Positions 21,108-28,962 of a stretch of DNA of 40,662 bases are shown here, in pieces. The first letter of the stretch is position 1; each line of letters begins with the position of its first letter. The stretch lies in IMG/VR virus record IMGVR_UViG_3300020177_000017, positions 1 through 40,662 of that record. One strand, written 5' to 3'. Origin of the DNA: a virus. The notes beneath the pieces are model-generated. The model had not been told where the DNA came from. It saw only the letters and a program-made list of their open reading frames with translations, and made no database searches. The position numbers and the translations under genes were made by a program.

Positions 21108-21638
21108 ATGAGTCCTCAAATCATAGATAAAGTTAGTGTGGAAACTTACTATGATGTATTATCCATACCATTTGATAGGGAAGTATCAGAACCACATCAT
21201 ATCAGTTCTATCGTAGATTTTAAGACCCTAAGAGAAGATACACAAAATTTTTTATTAAAACTACCCATCGTTCAGTTCACAGGTAATTTTAAGGCAGGTG
21301 GCTTGGATTCTAAACAACGATTGTATCTAATGAGTAGTATGAATGATATCTTCTTCGTAGACACCCTTAAAACGAATTATGCTAAGTGTGTAACCAAACT
21401 GATTAATGTTCCCGATTTAAGTGGAAAGGAAGTTATTGAAAGAACTGATGAGCATAGAAGTATTAAACGAATTAGAAAATCCGAAAGTTATGAAGTTACC
21501 TATAATGAGGTGGATTATGTAATTGAAATTACCGAAGAGGGTAATGGAACATTTACCAGCATTATGTATGGGGATAACTTCGTAATGGATTATATGTTGG
21601 AGAAAGATATATTGGAATATTTTTATAAGAATAAGTAA
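21108..21638 (+). CDS. Hypothetical protein at end of kinase cassette
   Basis: 176 aa, 2 bp after the coiled-coil membrane gene. It is mixed alpha/beta, with an internal IKRIRKSESYEVTYNEVDYV strand region and an acidic helical C-terminus (YMLEKDILEYFYKN). Soluble, no signal. I do not recognise it. Tight spacing implies co-expression with the kinase and regulator. Confidence 0.65.
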   Translation: MSPQIIDKVSVETYYDVLSIPFDREVSEPHHISSIVDFKTLREDTQNFLLKLPIVQFTGNFKAGGLDSKQRLYLMSSMNDIFFVDTLKTNYAKCVTKLINVPDLSGKEVIERTDEHRSIKRIRKSESYEVTYNEVDYVIEITEEGNGTFTSIMYGDNFVMDYMLEKDILEYFYKNK

Positions 21639-21690
21639 TTGTTTTTGTTTGATTTAGTATAATATACTTATTGGTATATAATAATAAATT

Positions 21691-21834
21691 ATGGCAAAAG
21701 CAAAGGGAGGTTTTGGTATTTCGTTATATCGTTCTCAAAGTAAGAAGAGACCTGGTGTTCACGCTAAGAGTAAAACTTCAAAATCTAAAAATAGTAGAAA
21801 TTACAAAAAGGCATATAGAGGGCAGGGTAGATAA
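21691..21834 (+). CDS. Small, very basic conserved phage peptide
   Basis: 47 aa starting at ATG 21691: KGGFGISLYRSQSKKRPG, then Lys/Ser-rich KSKTSKSKN and a YRGQGR end. The composition (about one third Lys+Arg, almost no acidic residues) resembles ribosomal or DNA-binding peptides, and the sequence pattern recurs in T4-like phages as far as I recall. An alternative longer frame from TTG 21671 overlaps it but has no sensible composition and is rejected. A nucleic-acid-binding role is inferred. Confidence 0.65.
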   Translation: MAKAKGGFGISLYRSQSKKRPGVHAKSKTSKSKNSRNYKKAYRGQGR

Positions 21835-21856
21835 TCCTACACTTTTTTGTTTATTG

Positions 21857-21865
21857 ATATTTATA
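21857..21865 (+). promoter_or_regulatory. ATATTTATA late-promoter-like motif
   Basis: Exact nonamer 24 bp before ATG 21890, the first gene of the hub/baseplate module. Confidence 0.6.
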
Positions 21866-21889
21866 TATTGAACAAATATTGATAAACGT

Positions 21890-22285
21890 ATGTCAACAGA
21901 TTTCGAATTATTCCCAGGCAAAAACCTTAGTGGGTTGTTTGAGGATATCTATAACAATCAAATAAATAAAAAGAAACATATTTCTGATGTCATCTTTGAA
22001 ATCAGAAAAATGATTAGGCATAATGGTGATATGGGAATTTTAGGTCCAGTCATCAAAGACTTAATTGATACATCAGTTCGTAACGATGACCAATTGGTTA
22101 AGTTAGCAACTATCGCACAAAGAATTATAGCATCTAATCAAAAATCAGAAGGAGATACTGGATTCCTCACGGAAGCAGAGAGAGAACAATTACTTTCAGA
22201 AATTGAACAAGTTCAAGATGAGGTTAGTAGGGTAGATGATTTACAAAACGAAATAGAAGAAGTAAAACAAAAATTAGAAAAGTAA
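21890..22285 (+). CDS. Conserved protein at head of baseplate module
   Basis: 131 aa. Starts with FELFPGKNLSGLFEDIYNNQ and is otherwise helical, ending in a Glu-rich coiled coil (EAEREQLLSEIEQVQDEV onward). No signal or membrane segment. It overlaps the hub gene by one base (TAATG) and follows a late-type motif, so it is probably structural or an assembly factor. A similar N-terminal motif occurs in T4-like marine phages, function unassigned. Confidence 0.7.
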   Translation: MSTDFELFPGKNLSGLFEDIYNNQINKKKHISDVIFEIRKMIRHNGDMGILGPVIKDLIDTSVRNDDQLVKLATIAQRIIASNQKSEGDTGFLTEAEREQLLSEIEQVQDEVSRVDDLQNEIEEVKQKLEK

Positions 22286-23511
22286 TGTTTGGGGATAGAA
22301 ATCGTAATGTACAATCCAATCAAAGTGTTAATATTAGAAGGCATAAAGATACTATGTCTATGGGTACTGTATATAAGATTATATTGGATATTAATGATGA
22401 TATTCTTTCTGATTTAGAAATAGAAGAACCACTAAAAGGTAAATATATAGGAGCGATTCAGTTCAGAGCTTCAACTAGTCAAAATAAAAAAGATGAAGGA
22501 TTAACTTTAGCATTACCGAAAGATAAAACATGTGTTTCTCTACCAACTATAAATGAAACAGTTGCTATTACCAATTCACCAGCTGGTGGATATTTGTATG
22601 AACGAATCATCAGTTCGGCATTACCAAATGTAAATACAAGTATAGATGAAATAAATGCATCTCAGAAAAAAGAAAAATCAGCTCAATCAAACACCGCATC
22701 TAATTATGGTAACGTACAATCAACTGGAATATCAAGAACGGAAAGTTCATCTGATTCGATTGATGTTTCTTCGCTAGGTCAATATTTCCAACCAGATGGT
22801 ACTATTCATAAACTTAAACTATATGAGGGTGATTATTTAATTGAAAGTAGATTTGGTCAATCAATTAGATTTAGTGGTTATAATAACCCTGATAATATTT
22901 TTTCACCAAACATTATAATTAGAAATGGTGAAAATGGAGAATCCCTAACAAAGGATATAGGAACATCTACTGAAGAAAGTATTAATGATGATGGTAATAT
23001 TATATTTTTAGGTAGCGGTGAACGATTATTGGAATATACATTACCAACTGAAAATGAATATCCATCATTTTTTAATTACCCATCAGAACTAAAAGGAAAT
23101 CAAATATTATTAAATTCAGATAGAGTTATTATATCGGCTAAATCAGCCGAAATGATTTTTTCTGCAAAAAAAGATATTGGTTTTATAACTGATGGTCAAT
23201 TTTCAATTGATGCAACCGATGGTATAAACATCACAACAGATAATCATATATTTGTTGATACACAGGATAGAGATATAAATTTAGATATTGGTAATGGTAC
23301 TATTATGTTAGGAACTGATGGTGAGTTGGAAGCTGCACCAAAGGGTGAAACTTTGGTAGAGTTATTGGGTGAAATGATAGATTTAATAACACAACAAATA
23401 TATTTAACACCAGCTGGCCCAACCTCACCTGGCCCAACAAATATAGCACAATTTACAACATTGAAATCTAAATTACAAACAATGTTAAGTAATAATGTAC
23501 AACTAAAGTAA
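22285..23511 (+). CDS. 5: gp5-like baseplate hub / central spike protein
   Basis: 408 aa. The first ~120 residues look like the OB-type domain (GKYIGAIQFRASTSQ, LALPKDKTCVSLPTINETV). Residues 120-170 are a Ser/Asn/Lys-rich linker. Then EGDYLIESRFGQSIRFSG and a long run of short beta strands (NQILLNSDRVIISAKSAEMI and following) form a spike-type beta helix. The C-terminus (GEMIDLITQQIYLTPAGP) is typical of marine T4-like gp5. The lysozyme domain of T4 gp5 is absent. It would sit at the baseplate centre and pierce the outer membrane. It is neighboured by gp25- and gp6-like genes. Confidence 0.8.
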   Translation: MFGDRNRNVQSNQSVNIRRHKDTMSMGTVYKIILDINDDILSDLEIEEPLKGKYIGAIQFRASTSQNKKDEGLTLALPKDKTCVSLPTINETVAITNSPAGGYLYERIISSALPNVNTSIDEINASQKKEKSAQSNTASNYGNVQSTGISRTESSSDSIDVSSLGQYFQPDGTIHKLKLYEGDYLIESRFGQSIRFSGYNNPDNIFSPNIIIRNGENGESLTKDIGTSTEESINDDGNIIFLGSGERLLEYTLPTENEYPSFFNYPSELKGNQILLNSDRVIISAKSAEMIFSAKKDIGFITDGQFSIDATDGINITTDNHIFVDTQDRDINLDIGNGTIMLGTDGELEAAPKGETLVELLGEMIDLITQQIYLTPAGPTSPGPTNIAQFTTLKSKLQTMLSNNVQLK

Positions 23512-23512
23512 T

Positions 23513-23926
23513 ATGGCAGTAAATAAAAACATATTGGGTGGTGCTAGTGATAGTATAAAAAAAGTTGCTGATATATCTAATATTACAAATAATCCTAAAG
23601 ATACGATAAGTAGCATAACTACAGAACTACCAACTCCACCTGCATTACCAAAAGTTCCACCTAAGCCAGAATTACCGGCGTTACCAAAGGTTAGATTGCC
23701 TAAACTTCCACCTATTCCAAAGTTTAGAAAAAAGAAAGTAGAAGAAAATCCTAAACTTAAAAAAGGATTACCAAAGTTACCAACTCCACCTAATCTACCA
23801 CCAATACCAGTAGTACCTAAAGTACCAAATATTCCAAAAATACCTAATATAGAACTGCCAAAGGTACCTGAAGTAAAAATACCTGATATTAATTTACCAA
23901 ATCCATCGGATTTATTAAAAAGATAA
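23513..23926 (+). CDS. Proline-rich repetitive protein next to the spike
   Basis: 137 aa, starting 1 bp after the spike gene. After about 40 ordinary residues the protein is almost wholly Pro/Lys/Leu/Ile in LPKVP, LPKLPP and IPKIPN-type units, about 30% Pro, with a basic island near residue 70. No fold is expected other than a polyproline rod. It ends 3 bp before the next structural gene. Position between spike and tail genes suggests a virion linker or spike-associated part; function is unknown. Confidence 0.7.
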   Translation: MAVNKNILGGASDSIKKVADISNITNNPKDTISSITTELPTPPALPKVPPKPELPALPKVRLPKLPPIPKFRKKKVEENPKLKKGLPKLPTPPNLPPIPVVPKVPNIPKIPNIELPKVPEVKIPDINLPNPSDLLKR

Positions 23927-23929
23927 AAA

Positions 23930-24835
23930 ATGTCTTGGGGATTATTTAAAAGAAACGTAATACGAAAGACAAATCCAAATAACAATCCTTCTTTAGATAT
24001 AAATAAGGTTGCAACTATTTGGGCTGATGAATATGATGCTGCGATAAAAAGAGGAAAAGATTTTATTAATTTAGAATCAGTACAAGCTGGTAATAAAGAA
24101 ATAATGAAAAATCTTTTTAGAGTTGCGTTATTAAAAGGATTGGCAACACCACCTGGCGTAAATTTTTCATTACCAAATGAATTTGGGAATGGTGTAAAAG
24201 CTTATTGGGCCGGAGCCCAAATGAACCCATTTCCAATTCCACTAATTCCAGCACCCGGTTCAATTCAAAATTTAGTAGTAAATTCTAATATTGTAACTAA
24301 TGTGGGGGTGTGGCCTCTATACCCACCATTAAAACCCGCTAAAAAACAAGAGATAATAGTAAATATGTTTATACTTGCCGCTATTGTGCATTTATTTTCG
24401 ATAGGTGGTGTTATACAAACAACTTCACTATATCCATCGGCACCATCCCCAATACCCGCTCCTGGTGTTATAATTTGGACGGGATATTTAATACCACCCG
24501 CAATCCCTATTCCAAATCCAAACTTCCCATCTGCGGATGGTAGTGAACTACCTGTAATAGAGCAGGTTGATAATAACACTATAAGTGAAGTTGGTCCTAT
24601 TCAAGAATATGAATTACCCAATGATAGTGATGATAGTGGATTAGGTGATGGTATAAATGGAGATGGTAGTGGATTAGGTGATGGTATAAATGGAGATAGT
24701 TCTTTTGAAGATATGGTAAACTCATCTTTAGGAGATGATATTAATGATATTGGTGATGGTAATAATATCAACAAACAAATAGAAGAATTTAAAAAACAAT
24801 TAGTAGCAATACGACCAGATTGTATTAAAAATTAA
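23930..24835 (+). CDS. Virion structural protein
   Basis: 301 aa. The first 200 residues carry a pattern known from T4-like marine phage structural proteins: a start with Trp-Gly-Leu-Phe-Lys, an Ile-Trp-Ala-Asp-Glu-Tyr-Asp helix, then KAYWAGAQMNPFPIPLIPAPGS and Pro-rich loops. Residues about 235-280 are Gly/Asp-rich with two copies of SGLGDGINGD. The C-terminus is a short helix with one Cys. It lies between the spike and gp25-like genes. The exact baseplate position is unknown. Confidence 0.7.
   Translation: MSWGLFKRNVIRKTNPNNNPSLDINKVATIWADEYDAAIKRGKDFINLESVQAGNKEIMKNLFRVALLKGLATPPGVNFSLPNEFGNGVKAYWAGAQMNPFPIPLIPAPGSIQNLVVNSNIVTNVGVWPLYPPLKPAKKQEIIVNMFILAAIVHLFSIGGVIQTTSLYPSAPSPIPAPGVIIWTGYLIPPAIPIPNPNFPSADGSELPVIEQVDNNTISEVGPIQEYELPNDSDDSGLGDGINGDGSGLGDGINGDSSFEDMVNSSLGDDINDIGDGNNINKQIEEFKKQLVAIRPDCIKN
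24635..24699 (+). repeat. 33-bp direct repeat in structural gene
   Basis: Two adjacent copies (from 24635 and 24668) that encode SGLGDGINGDG and SGLGDGINGDS, nearly identical at the DNA level, indicating a recent duplication. Confidence 0.85.
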
Positions 24836-24850
24836 AAAAACCTAAATCAA

Positions 24851-24859
24851 ATATTTATA
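24851..24859 (+). promoter_or_regulatory. ATATTTATA late-promoter-like motif
   Basis: Exact nonamer in a 46-bp gap, 22 bp before ATG 24882; the 20 bp from 24850 match those at 7163. Confidence 0.6.
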
Positions 24860-24881
24860 TAGAAAGGAAAACATTTTAACA

Positions 24882-25415
24882 ATGGATACTGATAAATTAG
24901 TAAAAGCAATACAGATTATAGTTAAGGAGGAAATCAAAGTGATTCTTCCCAAACTCGTTAAAGAAGGTGTTAAGAAAGAAATGGCTAAGTTATTGAAAGA
25001 AAACAAAAAACTTAAAGAAGCTATTACACCAAAACAACCAACATTTATGGATTCAAATGTAATGGAAGAACCAGTTCAACCACAAAAAACATTTAGTAAG
25101 AATCCTGCATTAAATGAGGTATTGGCACAAACACAACCCTTTAACTCACAACAAAGAAGTGGAACTAATGTTCCATCATATGCTGGGGCACCAACCGAAG
25201 TATCGTCTGGTACGATGAACTTCGATTCAAACTCAGTACATACATTAGGTGCATCAAATATAGCACAACAAATGGGTTACGGAGATATGGCACCAAAACA
25301 AGGTTTAGGTGTTCATACTGGAAACGCTGGATTGGATAAAGCACTAAATAGAGATTATAGTGGTTTAATGAAAGCATTGGATAAAAAGAAAGGTCCTTGG
25401 AGACCGGGAATGTAA
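24882..25415 (+). CDS. Conserved baseplate-module protein
   Basis: 177 aa. The first 45 residues are a basic amphipathic helix or coiled coil (IQIIVKEEIKVILPKLVKEG, then KKEMAKLLKENKKLKE). The rest is Gln/Asn/Pro/Gly-rich and likely flexible, closing with YSGLMKALDKKKGPWRPGM. A protein of this design commonly precedes gp25 in T4-like marine phages. It is led by a late-type motif and lies 8 bp before gp25. A structural or assembly role is inferred. Confidence 0.65.
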   Translation: MDTDKLVKAIQIIVKEEIKVILPKLVKEGVKKEMAKLLKENKKLKEAITPKQPTFMDSNVMEEPVQPQKTFSKNPALNEVLAQTQPFNSQQRSGTNVPSYAGAPTEVSSGTMNFDSNSVHTLGASNIAQQMGYGDMAPKQGLGVHTGNAGLDKALNRDYSGLMKALDKKKGPWRPGM

Positions 25416-25423
25416 TATAGATT

Positions 25424-25852
25424 ATGGCAGTTGAGTTAGGAAGAAGAATTGTTAAAGATACCATTGCATACGCAAATTATGCTATTGGTATTACATTACC
25501 ATTAACTTTTGGTAAAAATACCTTTGAACAATCTTTTCTAACTAAAGACCAAGTTAAATCAAATATTAAAAATCTTCTACTTACTAAAAGGGGGGAACGT
25601 ATTTTACAACCTGAATTTGGTAGTGGAATCCAATCGTTATTGTTTGAACCAAATGTAGATGATTTAGAAGGTAGAATAGAAGATACAATAAACGAAAGTT
25701 TAGAACAGTGGTTACCTTATGTTACGGCAGAAGAAATTGATATTGAATCAACTGATGAATTGAGAGATAACAATAAATTAAATGTTTCAATTAAATTTAG
25801 AATTGGTGATGATATTAATTTAGAAACCTTAACATTCACAGTTCAGGGATAA
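25424..25852 (+). CDS. 25: gp25-like baseplate wedge protein
   Basis: 142 aa. The core matches the GPW/gp25 family: a central TKRGERILQPEFGSGIQSLLFEP (family signature, residues about 59-82 in part), then DLEGRIEDTINESLEQWLPY and a closing strand pair. gp25 initiates sheath attachment in contractile tails and binds the gp6 wedge dimer, which is encoded next. The length is typical. The extra N-terminal 30 residues are as in other T4-like marine phages. Confidence 0.9.
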   Translation: MAVELGRRIVKDTIAYANYAIGITLPLTFGKNTFEQSFLTKDQVKSNIKNLLLTKRGERILQPEFGSGIQSLLFEPNVDDLEGRIEDTINESLEQWLPYVTAEEIDIESTDELRDNNKLNVSIKFRIGDDINLETLTFTVQG

Positions 25853-25858
25853 TAAGAT

Positions 25859-27892
25859 ATGGCAATTACAAAAACAACAAAGAATTTTAAGGGTAGAGGT
25901 AAGGATATAAAATACCTCAATAAAGATTTTACTGAATTCAGAACTAATCTTATTGAGTTTGCTAAAACTTATTTCCCAACAACTTATTCTGATTTTAACG
26001 AATCCTCTCCTGGTATGATGTTCATTGAAATGGCATCTTATATTGGAGATTCACTTTCATATTATGTTGATGATACCTTAAAGGAATCATTAATGGTACA
26101 TGCTGATGATATTGAAAATGTAATAGCACTTTCACAATACTTAGGATATAAACCCAAAGTATCCGCACCAGCAGTAACAACTTTATCTGTCTATCAATTA
26201 GTTCCTTCAACTGGAACTGGTGCAAACAATACATTTGATGAAACATATCTTTTAAAGATAAAAGAAGGTATGATATTGGAATCTTCAAATGGAGTATCTT
26301 TTATTACAAAAGATGTAGTTGATTTTTCGGATTCAACTGATAGAGAAATTACAATATACCAAACCGATTCGGTTACTGGAGAAACATCATTTTATTTAGT
26401 AAAGAAATTAGTAAAAGTTATTTCGGCAGAAGTAAAAACTGAAGAATTTACATTTGGTTCATATGAAGAATTTCAAAAAATTGATTTATTGGATACAAAC
26501 ATTATAGATATCTATGATGTACGAGATTCAAATGGAAACAAATGGTATGAAGTTCCCTACTTAGCACAAGAATTGGTATTTGTGGATTATCCGAATACGG
26601 AAAGTAATGACCCAGACCTTTATCAATTTAAATCAACAGTACCATATGTATTAAATACACTTAAAACATCTCGTAGATTTGTTAAACAGGTTAACCCAGA
26701 TAGTACAACAACTATTCAGTTTGGTGCAGGAGACCCAACAGCGAATGATGAAACGATTATACCTAATTTAAAAAATGTTGGATTGGGATTACCCAATTCT
26801 ATTTCTAAATTAGAAGAATCATTTGACCCAACTAACTTTTTAAAAACCAAAACTTATGGTTCATCACCATCAAATACAACCATAACTGTAAAATATTTAG
26901 TTGGTGGTGGTGTAGAATCAAATGTTCAAAAAGGAACAATTACTCAAATTAGAAATAGTGAATTTGAAGAAGATACAACATTATTCACACCAACGCAGTT
27001 GGCAATTTATAATTCAGCTAAAAATTCAATCGCAGTAGATAATGAAGTTCCTGCAACAGGTGGTAAAGGTGGTGATACTATTGAAGAAATAAGACAAAAT
27101 GCTTTAGCAAACTTTGGTTCTCAGAATAGAGCAGTAACTGCTAAAGATTATGAAGTAAGAGCATTATCAATGCCAACTAAGTATGGTTCGGTTGCAAAGG
27201 CATACGCTACGGCAGATGGTACATTAGATAACAACTCACCATCATCAATTCTTTCTTCACCAAAAGCTCTACAAGAGTTTACTGATTTAGTGATGAGTTT
27301 TGTTGAGAAGCCAGATAGTGAAGAACCTGATAGAAAAAGCGTTCAACAAGAAATACAAAAATATCTAACTGGAAAAACATCAAATGATAATGAAAAAAAT
27401 AATCCATTCGCAATAAATTTATATTTGTTAGGGTATGATTCAAATAAAAAATTATCAAATCTTAATAGAGCAGTAAAGGAAAATTTAAAAACATATCTAT
27501 CGGAATATAAAATTTTAACCGATGGTATTAATATTAATGATGGGTTTATTATTAATATAGGAATTGAATTTGAAGTAATTACTTTAAAAAATTATAATAA
27601 AAGTGAGGTAATTTCTGATTGTATATCCGAATTAAAAGATTATTTAAATATTGATAATTGGACATTCAACAATACAATTAATATTTCAGAATTAGAATTA
27701 ATTGTAGCAAATGTTGATGGTGTTAGTTCAGTACCAAAATTAAAAATTGTAAATAAGTGTGGTGGAGAATATTCACCAAACTCATATAATATAGAAGCGG
27801 CGATTAAAGATAAGATTTTATATCCATCTTTAGACCCATCGGTTTTCGAAGTTAAATTTCCAGATTCGGATATTAAAGGGAGGGCAAGATAA
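25859..27892 (+). CDS. 6: gp6-like baseplate wedge protein
   Basis: 677 aa. N-terminal DIKYLNKDFTEFRTNLIEFA and SPGMMFIEMASYIGDSLSYY, with a GGKGGDTIEEIRQNALANF baseplate-J-type segment near 400-420 and SQNRAVTAKDYEVRA after it, are hallmarks of gp6 in T4-like phages. The C-terminal 250 residues are beta-rich. gp6 forms the ring that joins the baseplate wedges. It is directly downstream of gp25 (6 bp) and its stop is adjacent to the next start (TAATG), as expected for co-assembling subunits. Confidence 0.9.
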   Translation: MAITKTTKNFKGRGKDIKYLNKDFTEFRTNLIEFAKTYFPTTYSDFNESSPGMMFIEMASYIGDSLSYYVDDTLKESLMVHADDIENVIALSQYLGYKPKVSAPAVTTLSVYQLVPSTGTGANNTFDETYLLKIKEGMILESSNGVSFITKDVVDFSDSTDREITIYQTDSVTGETSFYLVKKLVKVISAEVKTEEFTFGSYEEFQKIDLLDTNIIDIYDVRDSNGNKWYEVPYLAQELVFVDYPNTESNDPDLYQFKSTVPYVLNTLKTSRRFVKQVNPDSTTTIQFGAGDPTANDETIIPNLKNVGLGLPNSISKLEESFDPTNFLKTKTYGSSPSNTTITVKYLVGGGVESNVQKGTITQIRNSEFEEDTTLFTPTQLAIYNSAKNSIAVDNEVPATGGKGGDTIEEIRQNALANFGSQNRAVTAKDYEVRALSMPTKYGSVAKAYATADGTLDNNSPSSILSSPKALQEFTDLVMSFVEKPDSEEPDRKSVQQEIQKYLTGKTSNDNEKNNPFAINLYLLGYDSNKKLSNLNRAVKENLKTYLSEYKILTDGININDGFIINIGIEFEVITLKNYNKSEVISDCISELKDYLNIDNWTFNNTINISELELIVANVDGVSSVPKLKIVNKCGGEYSPNSYNIEAAIKDKILYPSLDPSVFEVKFPDSDIKGRAR

Positions 27893-28707
27893 TGGCATAC
27901 TATTTTTTAACAGCATCAAAAGATGCATCGGTGTACTTACAACAACCCGACCAAAACGCTGGTTTAGATGAGGTATTAGAGGTTAGTAAGGTTTATTATG
28001 GTAACATCAAAGATGTATCCAGAGCACTTCTTAAATTTGATGTAACTGGATTATCATCTAGCTTAGCAGATGGGTCTGTAACAATGTCTGAAGCAACCCT
28101 TATATTAAAAGAAACCGAATCAGAAGAACTTCCATTAGAATTTACATTAGAAGCATATCCAATTTCACAAAGTTGGGAAATGGGTAATGGTACTCGTTTT
28201 GATGATATTACAACATCGGGTGTAACTTGGAATAATAGAGAAGGTGATTCTACACTAAGATGGTTGGAAACATCTGAGTTTAGTAGTGTATCTACTGGTT
28301 CTTATGAAGGCAAAGGTGGAACATTTTATTACGCATCTTCTTCATTACAAAACTTTGAATATAAAACTACCGATGTTTATATAGATATCAAAGATATTAT
28401 GATTGATTGGATTAGTGGTTCTATTCCAAATGATGGAATCATTCTAAAATTACCATTTTCAAAAGAAACAGATACAAATGATTATGGTATTCTTAGGTTT
28501 TTTAGTAAAGAAACAAACACCATTCATCAACCAAAAGTTAGAATAGGTTGGGATGATACATCATTTTCAACTGGTTCGTTGACTGAGTTAACATCGGAAG
28601 AAATAAAAGTTGGAATTAAAAATTTTAAAAAAGAATATAAAGTAAATACAACTCCAAAATTAAGAGTAGTTGGTAGAGATTTATATCCAATAAAAACATT
28701 CTCATAA
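27892..28707 (+). CDS. Virion structural protein, ended by an in-frame TAA
   Basis: 271 aa to TAA 28705-28707. N-terminal YFLTASKDASVYLQQPDQNAG and VSRALLKFDV look like DNRLRE-type jelly-roll domains found in phage virion proteins. Near residues 255-271 the protein stops at RDLYPIKTFS, where homologues as I recall them continue. The frame stays open for 83 more codons with equally protein-like sequence (see next feature). The gene overlaps gp6 by one base and is followed by a coiled-coil structural gene. A truncated form may still be functional. Confidence 0.8.
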   Translation: MAYYFLTASKDASVYLQQPDQNAGLDEVLEVSKVYYGNIKDVSRALLKFDVTGLSSSLADGSVTMSEATLILKETESEELPLEFTLEAYPISQSWEMGNGTRFDDITTSGVTWNNREGDSTLRWLETSEFSSVSTGSYEGKGGTFYYASSSLQNFEYKTTDVYIDIKDIMIDWISGSIPNDGIILKLPFSKETDTNDYGILRFFSKETNTIHQPKVRIGWDDTSFSTGSLTELTSEEIKVGIKNFKKEYKVNTTPKLRVVGRDLYPIKTFS

Positions 28708-28959
28708 ACATTACAATATAGTATTAGTAAATTTTTACCAATAACATCATATTATCAAATATCCGACTATCATTCAGGTGAAGTAGTAGTTCCATTTTCA
28801 GATTATACAAAATTAAGTTGTGATTCCGATGGAAATTACTTTAAATTAAATTTATCTAATTGGGAAGTTGATAGGGTGTATATTATAGAATTTAAAGTTA
28901 GTATCAATGGAACTGATTATTTCTTTGATGATGATTATACATTTAGCGTAATTTCATAA
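28708..28959 (+). pseudogene. In-frame C-terminal extension beyond the TAA
   Basis: After TAA 28705-28707 the same frame runs 83 codons to TAA 28957-28959, encoding a coherent beta-domain: SKFLPITSYYQISDYHSG, VVVPFSDYTKLSC, then NYFKLNLSNW and a DYFFDDDYTFSV end. No ATG occurs in this frame, so it has no start of its own. Either the gene is broken by a nonsense change, or the codon is read through, or a base is miscalled. The next gene starts 3 bp after it, leaving no room for any other gene. Confidence 0.75.
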
Positions 28960-28962
28960 ACA

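Noticed and set aside
21671-21871. 66-codon open frame from TTG
   Set aside because: Overlaps the better ATG frame 21691-21834, whose product looks like a real basic peptide; the TTG frame has no ribosome site and an unstructured mixed composition.
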